Positions 7,892 to 16,674 are shown, numbered from the stretch's first letter. The stretch is 64,000 nt of DNA from an uncultured Verrucomicrobiales bacterium (GCA_937885815.1 CALABM010000065.1:57178-121177), one strand, 5' to 3'. Program-made: numbers and translations. Notes: generated from the sequence alone by a model not told the origin.

Positions 7892-10135
7892 TTAAACACC
7901 CTCGGCCTCAGGAGGTGGGGCCGGAGCGAAGTCCACAAAACAGGAAGCCATATCCACATTCACCGGGATAACCTCAATACGGTCACCGGGGAGAAAAGAA
8001 CGACCATCCGTGGAGCTCCAGCGGCGGCTGTGATTTTCAAACCACCAGCGCGCACCGAGAGTATCCGGTAAGTCGCCACCGGAAATAAACCCACGCATCT
8101 GCAGCTCCGGGATTTCTACAGCAAGCCCCTGCGGATACGTATCCGTGATGACGGCACTCCAGCGGCGAGGATTTGGATTCTCGCATTCTGCGGCAAGATA
8201 GAGAGCAAGCTTAGTTCTGTGCGCCTCTTTCTCTGCGGCAGCTGAGTTTCTTTCCGTTTCAGAAATGTGCTCCGCGATTTCGGCTAGGCGGGCAGGGGGT
8301 GGGAGCTGAGTGCGGGCATGTTTACCCTGTGCCAACTTGGCAAAACCCCGGTGAACGATGAGGTCCGCATATCGGCGGATGGGGCTGGTGAAGTGGCAGT
8401 AATCCCCCTTGGCCAGACCGAAGTGGCCGAGCGCCTTGGTGGCGTAGCGAGCACGCATCATGGAACGCAGCAGGGCCACAGTAAGAATCTGCTCATCGGC
8501 ATGGCCTTTGATAGCCGCAGCCACACGGCTGAGCTCCTCACGGGAGTTCAGCGCACCGGCGGCGATGCCGTAACTGCGTGCCGTGAGTGCAAAGGCATGG
8601 AGCTTTGAAGGGTCGGGCTCTTCATGCACACGATAAATAGTGGGCACAAGGGCGGCTTTCAACGCAGAGGCGACTGCTTCATTTGCCGCGAGCATGAACT
8701 CTTCAATCATCTGGTGAGCGATATCATGGCTCTCTGTTTCCACCCCGAGAGGTTTACCAAAATCATCCAGAACCACGCGCAGCTCCGGCATATCCAAGTC
8801 CAAGGCACCCTGCTGCATGCGGCGCTTTCTCAGAGCGGCTGCTGTACGGTGCCCGAGGCGTAGCATCTCATCCAGCTCAGCATCACCCGTGCTATCACGG
8901 TTTTCCAGCACAGCCAGAGCTTCCGCATAACTCAGGCGAGCCCGAGAGCGGATAACAGCATCCGCAAACCGGGCATGCTTGCACTCGCCCTCAGGCGTGA
9001 GCCTCATCACGCACAGCCGGGTAGGCCGATCCACGCCGGCACGCAGTGAACAGAGGTCATCACAAAGGCGCGGAGGGAGCATGGGAAGCACGCGGTCCGG
9101 CAGGTAGGTGGAGTTTCCACGAAGAGCGGCCTCAGCGTCCAGCGCGCTACCGGGGCGAACGTAGTAACTCACATCCGCAATGTGCACGGCAAGCTCTACA
9201 TCCCCACCAGCAAGTGCCTTTAGAGAGATGGCATCATCATAGTCGCGAGCACCGGCGGGGTCAATGGTAAGAACACAGCGTTCACGCCAGTCCTCTCGGC
9301 GGGATATCTCATCCGCAGGCAGAGATTCCGGTAAAGCAGCGGCTTCTTCCAGCACGGCAGGCGGAAACTCCGAGCGCAGTGTATAGCGGTGCATGATTGT
9401 GGTGATATCCACACCGGAATCATCCGGCCAGCCCAGCACTTGTTCAATGGTACCGGTGGCGGGCATTTTACCACGGGGATAGCTTTCCACGCGCACCGTA
9501 ACAGCCATACCCACCAGAAGTTCAGGCGGCGGGGGGGCCGTAAGCATCACTTGCTCCGGAGAAGTCCTGCCATCTCCTACCATAGTGCCGAAACGCCCAC
9601 CGGGTCTGTATGTACCCACCCAAGTACCACGGCGGCGCTCCAGAATCTCATCCACACGAACCTCTAAGCGAAGCTGCGCTGCATCGGGGCGAGCTTGGCG
9701 GCCTCGGCGGCGGTACGGATTAGAGCCTGTACGCCGCAGTGATACCCGGACAATATCACCATCCATAGCACCACCATCACGGTGAGGCATAACAGGTAGC
9801 TCTATCTCGGAACACTCATTTTCCTGAACGATGGGGCGCAGGGATTGCTGCCCGGCGCTATCAGGTATGAATAGGTATTTTCCTTCCTTAATCTTGCGGA
9901 TTCGGCCCTGAAGAGCTTCCTCAGACGGAGCTCGGAGCACATAGCGTGCTTGGCGCAGCTTCAACAGCTTTCCCTTGCTCTCCCATTCACGGATGAGCGT
10001 ACGCAGCGCGGCCCTGTCGCGGGAATCTATACCAAGCCCGCGCGACAAGCCGGAGATATCCTGAGGCTCATAATCTGCGGCCTGCATGTAGGCCAGCAGC
10101 ATCTCGCCCAGCTCACTGGGGTCAGAATAAATCAT
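7892..10135 (-). CDS. rnr: Ribonuclease R (RNB-family 3'-5' exoribonuclease)
   Basis: Degrades structured RNA 3' to 5' in the cytoplasm and takes part in RNA quality control. Domain order is an N-terminal winged-helix segment, two OB-type cold-shock domains, the RNB catalytic domain containing the acidic motif DPAGARDYDDA that holds the metal-binding aspartates, and a C-terminal S1 domain. The longest reading frame begins at 10171 (759 residues), but an ATG at 10144 and another at 10135 reduce the overlap with the upstream lipoprotein gene; 10135 (MIYSD) gives about 747 residues and a 14-bp overlap and is my preferred start. The choice between 10144 and 10135 is uncertain. Length is normal for RNase R. 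Confidence 0.93.
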   Translation of the reverse strand: MIYSDPSELGEMLLAYMQAADYEPQDISGLSRGLGIDSRDRAALRTLIREWESKGKLLKLRQARYVLRAPSEEALQGRIRKIKEGKYLFIPDSAGQQSLRPIVQENECSEIELPVMPHRDGGAMDGDIVRVSLRRTGSNPYRRRGRQARPDAAQLRLEVRVDEILERRRGTWVGTYRPGGRFGTMVGDGRTSPEQVMLTAPPPPELLVGMAVTVRVESYPRGKMPATGTIEQVLGWPDDSGVDITTIMHRYTLRSEFPPAVLEEAAALPESLPADEISRREDWRERCVLTIDPAGARDYDDAISLKALAGGDVELAVHIADVSYYVRPGSALDAEAALRGNSTYLPDRVLPMLPPRLCDDLCSLRAGVDRPTRLCVMRLTPEGECKHARFADAVIRSRARLSYAEALAVLENRDSTGDAELDEMLRLGHRTAAALRKRRMQQGALDLDMPELRVVLDDFGKPLGVETESHDIAHQMIEEFMLAANEAVASALKAALVPTIYRVHEEPDPSKLHAFALTARSYGIAAGALNSREELSRVAAAIKGHADEQILTVALLRSMMRARYATKALGHFGLAKGDYCHFTSPIRRYADLIVHRGFAKLAQGKHARTQLPPPARLAEIAEHISETERNSAAAEKEAHRTKLALYLAAECENPNPRRWSAVITDTYPQGLAVEIPELQMRGFISGGDLPDTLGARWWFENHSRRWSSTDGRSFLPGDRIEVIPVNVDMASCFVDFAPAPPPEAEGV

Positions 10136-10910
10136 TGCCGGCATTTCTAGCCCTGAGTGTTGCCGCATCAAGAAGATTCATCTCCTCAACCCTTTGCCTT
10201 ACATTCTTACCCTCACTGCGATCATAGGCACATTCGCGAATCAAGCGGGCCAATTTCGCAGCCCATATGCGCAGGGCAGCGGTGCCATTGCCAACACCAG
10301 AGTATGCCTCAGATCTGAAATAGCGCGGAGCTCCGGGATTTTCATCCTTCACAGCCATCAGGAGAGCCCCGGTACGATTGTCGCGAATGGTAAGCTCCAT
10401 GCAAACGTCCCCTCTGTATAGTGGGGATGCAAGAGTGGACGTCATCGGAACAGGTGACCAGTTAGAGATGACATTTGTCAGGATTCTCACACCGGGGCGC
10501 TGACGTGAGTAATGCACGATGGCCATATCCACCTTCAAATCCGCAGCGGCAGGATTGTTCGTAAGCGTCCAGTTGGCGTGGTTAGCCTGATTCAGCTCAG
10601 TTAATGACTCGCCGAGAGATTCCAGAACAAACTCACGCATTCTCTGCTGCATTTCAGCAGCGGCCTCAGGGTCAGTCTGCCGCACAACAGCCACATTCAA
10701 AGGTGCCACATAGATGGAACCCGTCTTCTGCTGACTGAAATGAGCCCCATTACCGCTGAACCAGAATCCCTGAAGCGGAATCTTGTAGGAGCTCTCAAGC
10801 TTCACATTGTACAAACCACTCTCGGATTCAAGAGTGTGGCCGCATGAGGCAAGCAGAATACTGCATGCCATTAACACTATGCCGGTCAAGATTCGCGTAA
10901 TTTTGGTCAT
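10122..10910 (-). CDS. Putative lipoprotein, DUF3313-like
   Basis: A 262-residue exported protein with a lipoprotein signal: hydrophobic stretch followed by the lipobox LLASC with Cys23 as the predicted acylated residue. The mature part has a SIYVAPLNV stretch, an alternating beta-strand pattern and a DLKVDMAIVHY stretch that resemble DUF3313 lipoproteins, whose function is unknown. It is the first gene of the run continuing into rnr, overlapping rnr by at least 14 bp. Its start is supported by TTGAAA-16-TACATT ending 10 nt upstream of the ATG. Assignment to DUF3313 is by pattern only and tentative; the lipoprotein call is firmer. Confidence 0.7.
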   Translation of the reverse strand: MTKITRILTGIVLMACSILLASCGHTLESESGLYNVKLESSYKIPLQGFWFSGNGAHFSQQKTGSIYVAPLNVAVVRQTDPEAAAEMQQRMREFVLESLGESLTELNQANHANWTLTNNPAAADLKVDMAIVHYSRQRPGVRILTNVISNWSPVPMTSTLASPLYRGDVCMELTIRDNRTGALLMAVKDENPGAPRYFRSEAYSGVGNGTAALRIWAAKLARLIRECAYDRSEGKNVRQRVEEMNLLDAATLRARNAGNDLF

Positions 10911-10920
10911 ACCTGCGCTT

Positions 10921-10948
10921 AATGTAGCAGTTTTTCCCGCTTTTTCAA
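10921..10948 (-). promoter_or_regulatory. Promoter of the lipoprotein-rnr run
   Basis: Minus-strand TTGAAA (10948-10943), 16-nt spacer, TACATT (10926-10921), then 10 nt to the ATG at 10910. The leader is too short for a Shine-Dalgarno site. Confidence 0.5.
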
Positions 10949-11126
10949 TGCTTTTTTATCATGCAATACTAAATTTCTCTTGACTTTTCAGTTCTTTAGT
11001 GGCATTCTGCGTGTCCGCTCTTTTCTTGTGAATTGGGCGAGACAAGCCCGGCGGGTGACATACATCGCGCACCGACGTCGGATGAACGACACACAAAAAC
11101 ATAATTTCCAAATCATCATTACGACA

Positions 11127-11681
11127 ATGACAGATCTTACTCTTAAGGTCAGCAAGCGTGAGGTGCGTGGCACCGGTAAGCTCAATGCTCTGCGCGCTCA
11201 GGGTTACATGCCCGGCGTTGTATACGGTCCCGCCGTCAGCGAGAACATCAACATTCAGGTGAAGGTTTCTGACGTTCGCGTACTCCTTAACAGCGTGGAC
11301 AGCGACAGCTTCCTCGTAAACCTTGACCTGGATGGCACCACCATCCTTGCCATGGTGAAGGACGTGCAGCGCAACTTCCTTACCGATAACACCATGCACA
11401 TGGACTTCGAGGCCGTGACCCCCGACACCGTGGTGAAGACCAAGGTAGAGGTGAAGCTCGTAGGCACCCCCGTGGGTGTTGGCATGGGTGGTGTTGTACA
11501 CCAGATCGTGCACGAGGTTCCCGTGAAGTGCGCAGTGAAGGATATCCCCTGCTGCATCACCGGTGACATCACCGCCATTAAGCTGGGTGAGTCCTTCCGT
11601 CTGGGTCAGGTAGAGCTGCCCGCCAACGTGGCTACTCCCTTCAACGGTACTGTGGTGCTCGCTTCCGTTGTGAAGCCCTAA
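11127..11681 (+). CDS. rplY: 50S ribosomal protein L25 (Ctc/TL5 form)
   Basis: Binds 5S rRNA in the large ribosomal subunit. The 184-residue protein has the N-terminal L25 beta-barrel (motifs RGTGKLNALRA and YMPGVVYG) and a C-terminal TL5/Ctc domain, so it is the long, two-domain form. The frame stays open upstream to 10980, but the L25 homology begins at the MTDLTLKV start at 11127 and nothing before it resembles the family. A possible TTGACT (10980-10985) and weak CATTCT (11003-11008) would give an approximately 110-nt leader with a GGGC/GCCC hairpin and a cgacgtcg palindrome. A strong intrinsic terminator follows the gene. The adjacent pth gene usual in many bacteria is not present. Confidence 0.95.
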   Translation: MTDLTLKVSKREVRGTGKLNALRAQGYMPGVVYGPAVSENINIQVKVSDVRVLLNSVDSDSFLVNLDLDGTTILAMVKDVQRNFLTDNTMHMDFEAVTPDTVVKTKVEVKLVGTPVGVGMGGVVHQIVHEVPVKCAVKDIPCCITGDITAIKLGESFRLGQVELPANVATPFNGTVVLASVVKP

Positions 11682-11707
11682 TCCGCATACCCATTTGCTT
11701 TATGCGA

Positions 11708-11739
11708 GCCCCCCATCTGCACAAGATGGGGGGCTTTTT
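11708..11739 (+). terminator. Intrinsic terminator after rplY
   Basis: Perfect 10-bp stem GCCCCCCATC (11708-11717) with GATGGGGGGC (11725-11734), 7-nt loop, followed by TTTTT. Confidence 0.9.
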
Positions 11740-11830
11740 CGTGCTCTAAGATAAAGGAAAGTAATCATACCTTACAGCAGGCAGGCGGAGTTCGGCATTG
11801 AGAATGCGAACCGCTTCCTTTACCCGATGC

Positions 11831-11868
11831 AAAAAAAATCGGGCAAACCCATCAAAACGGGTTTGCCC
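11831..11868 (-). terminator. Intrinsic terminator after the hisB-hisH-permease run
   Basis: Stem GGGCAAACCC (11841-11850) with GGGTTTGCCC (11859-11868), followed on the minus strand by GAT and a run of eight T (11838-11831). It lies 29 bp past the permease stop. Confidence 0.9.
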
Positions 11869-11896
11869 TGATGAATATCAAATGTGCGGAAACGCG

Positions 11897-13138
11897 TTAG
11901 CCACGGTACTTGGCCTTAGCGTGCTGCCAGATAGCATAGCCGGCGCAGATGACGTTCGGCAACCAGAGCACAATGTAGGGCGTGATGCCTCCGGACTTAC
12001 GGGAAAGCTCGCAGAATACAAGTGCCACGAAGTACACGGCAGCTACGATAATGCCCAAAGCGAAACCGGTGGAGGTATCCTTACGGCGAGCCGTAATAGC
12101 CAAGGGCACACCGATAAGAGAGAACACCAAGCAGGCACATGCGAATGATGCACGCTGAACGCCCTCTGTGCGGAATGCACGTTCGTTCTTGGTGGACATC
12201 TCGGCGTGGTAGAACTCAGCATCACTTTTGGCTGCGTTCCACAGATTAGCTGCGCAGGGGAAGGCAGGGGCCGAGCTATGCTCCGCAGCCTTAGCGTATT
12301 CAGAAATAACAGCAGGTTTAACATCGCGCACAACTTCCCAATGATCCAGCTCGGCTGCAATTTCAGCATTGGTGAAGCGATTCGGCTTCATCTTACGGCG
12401 CGTGCGGATGGGAATATGCACCTGCAAGGGCATCTCCTCAATCATGGGCATGTTCACGGCATCATCCTGATTATGGACGATAGTCACGTTATAAAGCACA
12501 AGGCTAAGCATGCGCGTACGGATATCAAACTCACCCACCTTAGCACTCCGGGCATGCAATGAAGAGAACCCGGACATGCCGGTGCGGCTTGCCCCCTCGT
12601 CATCCAAGGGATAGATAGCCACGCCTTTCAGAAGATCGCCATCGCGGCCATCAACGTACAGACGCACTCCATCCAGCTTGGTTTCGCCACCGCCGGCAAC
12701 GAGCAGATTACGGGGATTATCCATAGCCGCCTTCATTACCAGCTCACTCATGGCATTCTTGCCCTTCGGTGCCACCTCTATATTAATATAATAACAGAGC
12801 AGGGATAGAGCAAGCCCCATTCCGATGGCCGGCATGCTCAGGCGCCAGAGGCTCAGGCCGGCCATTCGCATGGAGGTAAGCTCATTATCGGCAGCCAAGC
12901 GTCCATACACCAGAAGAACAGCCGTGAGGAAGCCCCAAGGTACGGAAAAGGTCAGCGAGAACGGAATCACCTGCACAATGAAATCAAACACGATGGAGGG
13001 AGGAGCCCCGCTTTCCACCAACAATGAATGAAGCTCCTTGAACAACTGCCCGAGCAGCATGAGAAGGGTGAGGGACATCACCCCCAGAAAGGTCACGGCT
13101 ATGAGCTGCCGTAATATGTAGCGGTCTAAGGTTTTCAC
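11897..13138 (-). CDS. LptF/LptG-type (YjgP/YjgQ) lipopolysaccharide export permease
   Basis: A 413-residue inner-membrane protein of the LptF/LptG family, which forms the transmembrane part of the LptB2FG ABC transporter that extracts lipopolysaccharide towards the outer membrane. It starts with the typical TLDRYILRQL stretch, has three membrane helices in the N-terminal 120 residues, a periplasmic beta-jellyroll region (about 130-310) and three more helices at the C-terminus. Whether it is LptF or LptG cannot be decided from one copy, and no second copy or lptB is in the window. It follows hisH by 28 bp on the same strand, an unusual neighbour, with a shared terminator downstream. Confidence 0.88.
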   Translation of the reverse strand: MKTLDRYILRQLIAVTFLGVMSLTLLMLLGQLFKELHSLLVESGAPPSIVFDFIVQVIPFSLTFSVPWGFLTAVLLVYGRLAADNELTSMRMAGLSLWRLSMPAIGMGLALSLLCYYINIEVAPKGKNAMSELVMKAAMDNPRNLLVAGGGETKLDGVRLYVDGRDGDLLKGVAIYPLDDEGASRTGMSGFSSLHARSAKVGEFDIRTRMLSLVLYNVTIVHNQDDAVNMPMIEEMPLQVHIPIRTRRKMKPNRFTNAEIAAELDHWEVVRDVKPAVISEYAKAAEHSSAPAFPCAANLWNAAKSDAEFYHAEMSTKNERAFRTEGVQRASFACACLVFSLIGVPLAITARRKDTSTGFALGIIVAAVYFVALVFCELSRKSGGITPYIVLWLPNVICAGYAIWQHAKAKYRG

Positions 13139-13166
13139 GGTAATAAATGAGAGAGAGAGAACGTGT

Positions 13167-13775
13167 TTAGAGAGAGAGGAAGTTATTCAAAAACCGCAGC
13201 CCGAGAAGCTGACTTTTCTCAGGATGGAACTGCGTGGCCACGAGGCGCCCCCGCCTGATAGCAGCGGCAAAGGTGGAGCCATATGCGGTGGTTGCAGCCA
13301 CAATGGAAGAATCCTCCGGCTCCGGATAATAAGAATGTACGTAATAGAAGTGAGGGGCTTCGCCCATGCCGGCCCACACAACATCAGAAGTATCTACAGG
13401 ATGAACGGTATTCCATCCCATGTGGGGAATTTTCAGCCCGCTTTCGGGGAAACGACGCACAGCGCCACGGAAAATCCCAAGGCCGGGAGCACCGGGAGTC
13501 TCCTCGCTACTTTCGAAAAGAATTTGGTAACCGATGCAAATACCAAGGAAAGGCTTATCCTCCGCCACCCAGTCACGCACGGCTGCCGCCACCCCCTGAG
13601 AGTGAAGCGCGGCGGAGCAGTCACCGAACGCCCCCACGCCGGGCAGCACCAGATGGCTGAGCCCTTCAAGCTCAGCAGGAGTACGCACGAGGGTACCCTC
13701 CACGCCATTCGCACGGAATGAATTGCATACGCTCGAAAGGTTTCCTGCGCCGTAATCTATGATTCCAAGTTTCAT
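13167..13775 (-). CDS. hisH: Imidazole glycerol phosphate synthase, glutaminase subunit HisH
   Basis: Hydrolyses glutamine and channels ammonia to HisF in histidine synthesis. The 202-residue class-I amidotransferase has the nucleophile Cys80 in GICIGYQ and the His184/Glu186 pair in QFHPEKS, so the triad is complete. The family norm at the nucleophile elbow is GICLGMQ, so this is a mild variant. It sits 24 bp after hisB. hisF and hisA, its usual partners, are not in the window. A TATAAT box (minus strand, 13800-13795) overlaps the hisB stop, about 19 nt upstream of the ATG, and may serve as an internal promoter. Confidence 0.95.
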   Translation of the reverse strand: MKLGIIDYGAGNLSSVCNSFRANGVEGTLVRTPAELEGLSHLVLPGVGAFGDCSAALHSQGVAAAVRDWVAEDKPFLGICIGYQILFESSEETPGAPGLGIFRGAVRRFPESGLKIPHMGWNTVHPVDTSDVVWAGMGEAPHFYYVHSYYPEPEDSSIVAATTAYGSTFAAAIRRGRLVATQFHPEKSQLLGLRFLNNFLSL

Positions 13776-13799
13776 CTCAGTTATTTACAACTCATTATA

Positions 13800-14387
13800 T
13801 CACAGCGCACCTTTGGTGGAGGGTATCTGACCGGCTGTGCGGGAATCCGCCTCCACAGCCTGACGAAGTGCTCGGGCAAGGCTCTTGAAGATAGCCTCTG
13901 CAATGTGGTGGCCATCCATACCGTAGAAAACCTCCACGTGCAGGTTGCAACGCAGATTATTCACAAGCGCACGGAGGAACTCCACCGTAAGAGAAAGGGG
14001 CATATTCGGAGCATCCGGAGCCCCCTGAGGGGCACGAAACTCAAGGTACGGACGGTTGGAAAGGTCAATCACGCAGCGGCAGAGAGTCTCATCCATCGGC
14101 ACATATGAGCAGCCATAGCGCTGAATACCTTTCTTATCGCCCAAGGTTTTCAGTATGGTTTCACCGATGACAATACCGGTATCCTCAATGGTGTGGTGAG
14201 CATCCACTTCCAAATCACCATGAGCCGTAAGCTCCATATCAATGAGACTGTGGCGGGACAACAGATGAAGCATGTGGTCAAAAAATGCGTGCCCCGTCCG
14301 GATGGAGCTCTTACCGATGCCATCCAGATTCAGGTTCAGAGCAATATCCGTTTCTCCCGTGGTACGTTTACAGCTGGCGGTTCTCAT
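13800..14387 (-). CDS. hisB: Imidazoleglycerol-phosphate dehydratase HisB (monofunctional)
   Basis: Converts imidazole glycerol phosphate to imidazole acetol phosphate in histidine synthesis. The 195-residue protein matches the dehydratase domain alone, without the histidinol-phosphatase half found in enterobacterial HisB. Two metal-binding histidine clusters are visible: HFFDHMLHLLSRH-like residues near 35-47 and DAHHTIED near 62-69, and the second set (GMDGHHIAEAIFK) near residues 155-167. The ATG at 14387 is fixed by TTGGCA-18-TATAAT ending 8 nt upstream, suggesting a leaderless message. It is the first gene of the hisB-hisH-permease run. Confidence 0.95.
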   Translation of the reverse strand: MRTASCKRTTGETDIALNLNLDGIGKSSIRTGHAFFDHMLHLLSRHSLIDMELTAHGDLEVDAHHTIEDTGIVIGETILKTLGDKKGIQRYGCSYVPMDETLCRCVIDLSNRPYLEFRAPQGAPDAPNMPLSLTVEFLRALVNNLRCNLHVEVFYGMDGHHIAEAIFKSLARALRQAVEADSRTAGQIPSTKGAL

Positions 14388-14395
14388 GCGCAGAC

Positions 14396-14425
14396 ATTAT
14401 AGCACATCCCATCTCCGCTTGCCAA
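14396..14425 (-). promoter_or_regulatory. Promoter of hisB
   Basis: Minus-strand TTGGCA (14425-14420), 18-nt spacer, TATAAT (14401-14396), 8 nt to the ATG at 14387. Consensus -10 and no room for a Shine-Dalgarno site. Confidence 0.7.
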
Positions 14426-14559
14426 CAGAAAATGTGTTTTTTGAGGGCGAAAAACAGGAAAAAGAGCATAAACCCAGCACAGACCTCTATTTTTTTTCTT
14501 GTCAAGTGAAGTTATATATGGCAGATTGAAGGCAGAAAATAAATTTCCACCCAAAGCGT

Positions 14560-15741
14560 ATGAAATATCTCCACCTGATACTGACCATGCTGATGCCGCT
14601 CTGTGCAGCCTCTGAAGGGGAGGCGTGTACTGCCCGGTCCATGCCTGAAACCTCCGGCGTCATACTGGAAGAAGGGTATCTCCAGCAGCAGCAAGCTCGC
14701 CGCACACGCAGCACTAGGCGCAACGTAGGCAGAGCAGCCCAGCAGCGCAGACGCCAGCTCAGAGAGCAGGGCGTGCGTAATGTGCGCGCTCAGTCTCCCA
14801 GTGGCTGGCCCACAAAGGTTCCTGTGCCGGACGAAACAACCCTGCAGGAATGCCCCAAACAAGGCCAGTTCTTCGTGTATGAGACGAATAACTACGTTTT
14901 CTATACGCCGGTACAGCTGGATCCGAACGCCTGTGAAACCGTAGGCCGACTCTTCGAATGCGCGTTTGCCGCTAATCAGGCAGTGGGTGAAGTGGTGCCT
15001 GTTCCCCGCACAGAGACAGACCGCGGCGAGCGCAAGTTCCGCGTGGATTTGTGGCCCACCATGGCCCAATACCATCAGAACGGCGGCCCTCAAAACTCTG
15101 CCGGGGTGTATGCCTTCGCGCTCCGCCGCGCGCCGGATCACCGCGGAGCGCTGACGGAACAACAAGTGGCCTCCGACCGCGTTATCGTGCCGTTCCCCTC
15201 GCTCGGGCTGGACGCGCAGGGGCGAGTCGTCCGCAATGATATCGAGACACACACCCTCGTTCATGAGCTGACTCACCAGAACTTCGTGCTGAATAACCTT
15301 CCCATCTGGATGAATGAGGGCTGGGCAGAATACATTGGCTCAGTTCCTTATGTGGGTGAAGATTTGGATTTCCCCCGCTGCTATGCCGTGGTGCTGCCCC
15401 GCGCTACAGAGCGAGCCTCACAGGGTGCTCTTAATTTCCCCTTCACGCTGGAGCAGTTCCTGACCATGAGCCAAGAGGAGATGTATTCCTACATGTCCCA
15501 AGGAAAAGACACGTACACTCTGGCAACGATGATTGTCACCTTCTTTGTGCACATGGACGGCAAACGCGGTGTAGAAGCCCTGAAAAAATACATGCAGGCT
15601 ATTCTGGATGGCGAGAGTCACGCGGAAGCCGCACAGCACTTGATATCTGCTCACCGCTCCGCGGAACAGCTTCAGAAGGACTTCATTAAGGCATGGAAGC
15701 GCAAGCGCGTGGAAGTAGGCTTTGCCGAAGTTGAAGACTGA
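14560..15741 (+). CDS. Secreted zinc metallopeptidase (HExxH, gluzincin-like)
   Basis: A 393-residue protein with an N-terminal export signal (about 18 residues) and a basic Arg/Gln-rich linker to about residue 75. The zinc site is His235-Glu236-x-x-His239 (HELTH), followed by NEGWAEY with Glu253 fourteen residues later, the spacing of gluzincins in which the third ligand is Glu. A conserved GKDTYTLATMIV helix and a helical C-terminal third follow. This arrangement resembles DUF1570/M1-M61-related peptidases, but I cannot name the exact family. It probably acts in the periplasm or outside the cell. It is flanked by convergent/divergent neighbours and forms a single-gene unit. Confidence 0.7.
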   Translation: MKYLHLILTMLMPLCAASEGEACTARSMPETSGVILEEGYLQQQQARRTRSTRRNVGRAAQQRRRQLREQGVRNVRAQSPSGWPTKVPVPDETTLQECPKQGQFFVYETNNYVFYTPVQLDPNACETVGRLFECAFAANQAVGEVVPVPRTETDRGERKFRVDLWPTMAQYHQNGGPQNSAGVYAFALRRAPDHRGALTEQQVASDRVIVPFPSLGLDAQGRVVRNDIETHTLVHELTHQNFVLNNLPIWMNEGWAEYIGSVPYVGEDLDFPRCYAVVLPRATERASQGALNFPFTLEQFLTMSQEEMYSYMSQGKDTYTLATMIVTFFVHMDGKRGVEALKKYMQAILDGESHAEAAQHLISAHRSAEQLQKDFIKAWKRKRVEVGFAEVED

Positions 15742-15750
15742 GAGAGTCTG

Positions 15751-16260
15751 CTACCTACGGCTGTGGCGAGTATAATGCAGCTCGCCCGTTTCAAAGCCAC
15801 GGCGTTGAGCCTCATCTCGCATCTTATCAAAGGCGTCCGGTATGATTACCGGGCGCCTGCTCAGTATCCAGAGGCTAGAACCGCTGCCATTGCTCACAAG
15901 GGCATGGTTATATTCCTTATCCACACTCAGTATGTTGTAAGGCGTGGATAAGAAGCGGAGCAGCGGTATAAAGGAAACCTTCAACTGGCCATCCGCTACG
16001 GGCGTACCGATGGCATGAGCCTCCCGGTGGCAGCCGTCCTCGTCCGTTCCGTAGTTTGTGATGAGTAGCTTCCCATCAGCCCGCACCTTGTACTCCGTGT
16101 ACACATCCTCTAAACCGGTTTCAAAGGGGGCTCCAGACCTCGCCAGCTCATACCAGCGGCCTAGGTAACGGCTCAAATCAACCCCGCGTGCAGGGCGCGT
16201 ATCTGCCTTACCCGATGAAGCTTGATGAAAAAAATAATGAATCAGCGCTTTAAAAATCAT
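15751..16260 (-). CDS. Lipocalin (Blc-like) protein
   Basis: A 169-residue protein with the first lipocalin signature GRWYELAR about residues 36-43, a central run of beta-strands and a third-motif-like SRRPVI segment near the end. Bacterial Blc-like lipocalins bind lipids or hydrophobic ligands at the envelope. The frame is open upstream to 16398, but those extra 46 codons coincide with a promoter and a folded RNA element, so I place the start at the ATG at 16260 (MIFKAL). The N-terminus then has a short hydrophobic stretch without a clear lipobox Cys, so membrane attachment is doubtful. It has an unusually long leader for this window. Confidence 0.7.
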   Translation of the reverse strand: MIFKALIHYFFHQASSGKADTRPARGVDLSRYLGRWYELARSGAPFETGLEDVYTEYKVRADGKLLITNYGTDEDGCHREAHAIGTPVADGQLKVSFIPLLRFLSTPYNILSVDKEYNHALVSNGSGSSLWILSRRPVIIPDAFDKMRDEAQRRGFETGELHYTRHSRR

Positions 16261-16261
16261 A

Positions 16262-16360
16262 GTCCATAGGGAGAGACTCAGGCACAAGCTGCGCTGTTCA
16301 GCATATATTAGACGCGGGGCGTCCGGATTTTCACCAGACCCTGGTCGAACCTTCCCCGCA
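16262..16360 (-). promoter_or_regulatory. Structured leader, cobalamin-riboswitch-like core (candidate)
   Basis: Within the roughly 100-nt leader of the lipocalin gene, a perfect 6-bp stem GCGGGG (16359-16354) with CCCCGC (16319-16314) closes a junction holding a small GGT/ACC hairpin and a 6-bp stem GTCTGG/CCGGAC with loop TGAAAAT. The order GGGGAA, GGTGAAAATCC (16335-16325), GCCCCGC parallels the conserved core of cobalamin riboswitches. The downstream ACUGU-type box is not recognisable, and no intrinsic terminator follows, so it could be a variant, a different ligand class or an unrelated fold. A second possible hairpin (GCTG/CAGC) lies between it and the ATG. Confidence 0.35.
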
Positions 16361-16366
16361 AACGTG

Positions 16367-16395
16367 ATTACATCACAAACCGCACCAAATGTCAA
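16367..16395 (-). promoter_or_regulatory. Promoter of the lipocalin gene
   Basis: Minus-strand TTGACA (16395-16390), exact 17-nt spacer, TGTAAT (16372-16367). Predicted start of transcription is about 16360, which is where the folded leader begins. Confidence 0.65.
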
Positions 16396-16641
16396 CACTA
16401 ATCACAAAGGAAGCAAAGCCTCCCGCGAAATAAAAAATGGTGAGGGCATGCGGTTCTTTCTTCCGTACTCTAGGCTTGCTCGGTATAAGCTACCTCCCTC
16501 ACGCAGCAGATTCAATCATAGCTTAACACTGAAGTCAACCATGAAAATAAAAAATGCGCGGTGCATAAAATGGCCCTTCATTATTTCCAGAAAGTACCGC
16601 CCCCGCGCAAGAGTATAAGAACACAAGGGAGGAATAATGTC

Positions 16642-16674
16642 AAGCCTGAAAAAATATAAACAGAAATCAGGCTT
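16642..16674. repeat. Inverted repeat in the lipocalin-tdh gap
   Basis: AAGCCTGA (16642-16649) and TCAGGCTT (16667-16674) form an 8-bp stem with a 17-nt A-rich loop. No T-run follows on either strand, so I do not call a terminator. The rest of 16396-16700 holds no gene I can support. Confidence 0.4.

Noticed and set aside
10980..11126. Extended N-terminus of L25
   Set aside because: The added 49 residues are unlike L25 family N-termini; homology begins at 11127.
16261..16398. N-terminal extension of the lipocalin to 16398
   Set aside because: The region contains a TTGACA-17-TGTAAT promoter and a folded RNA; the extra residues are not lipocalin-like.
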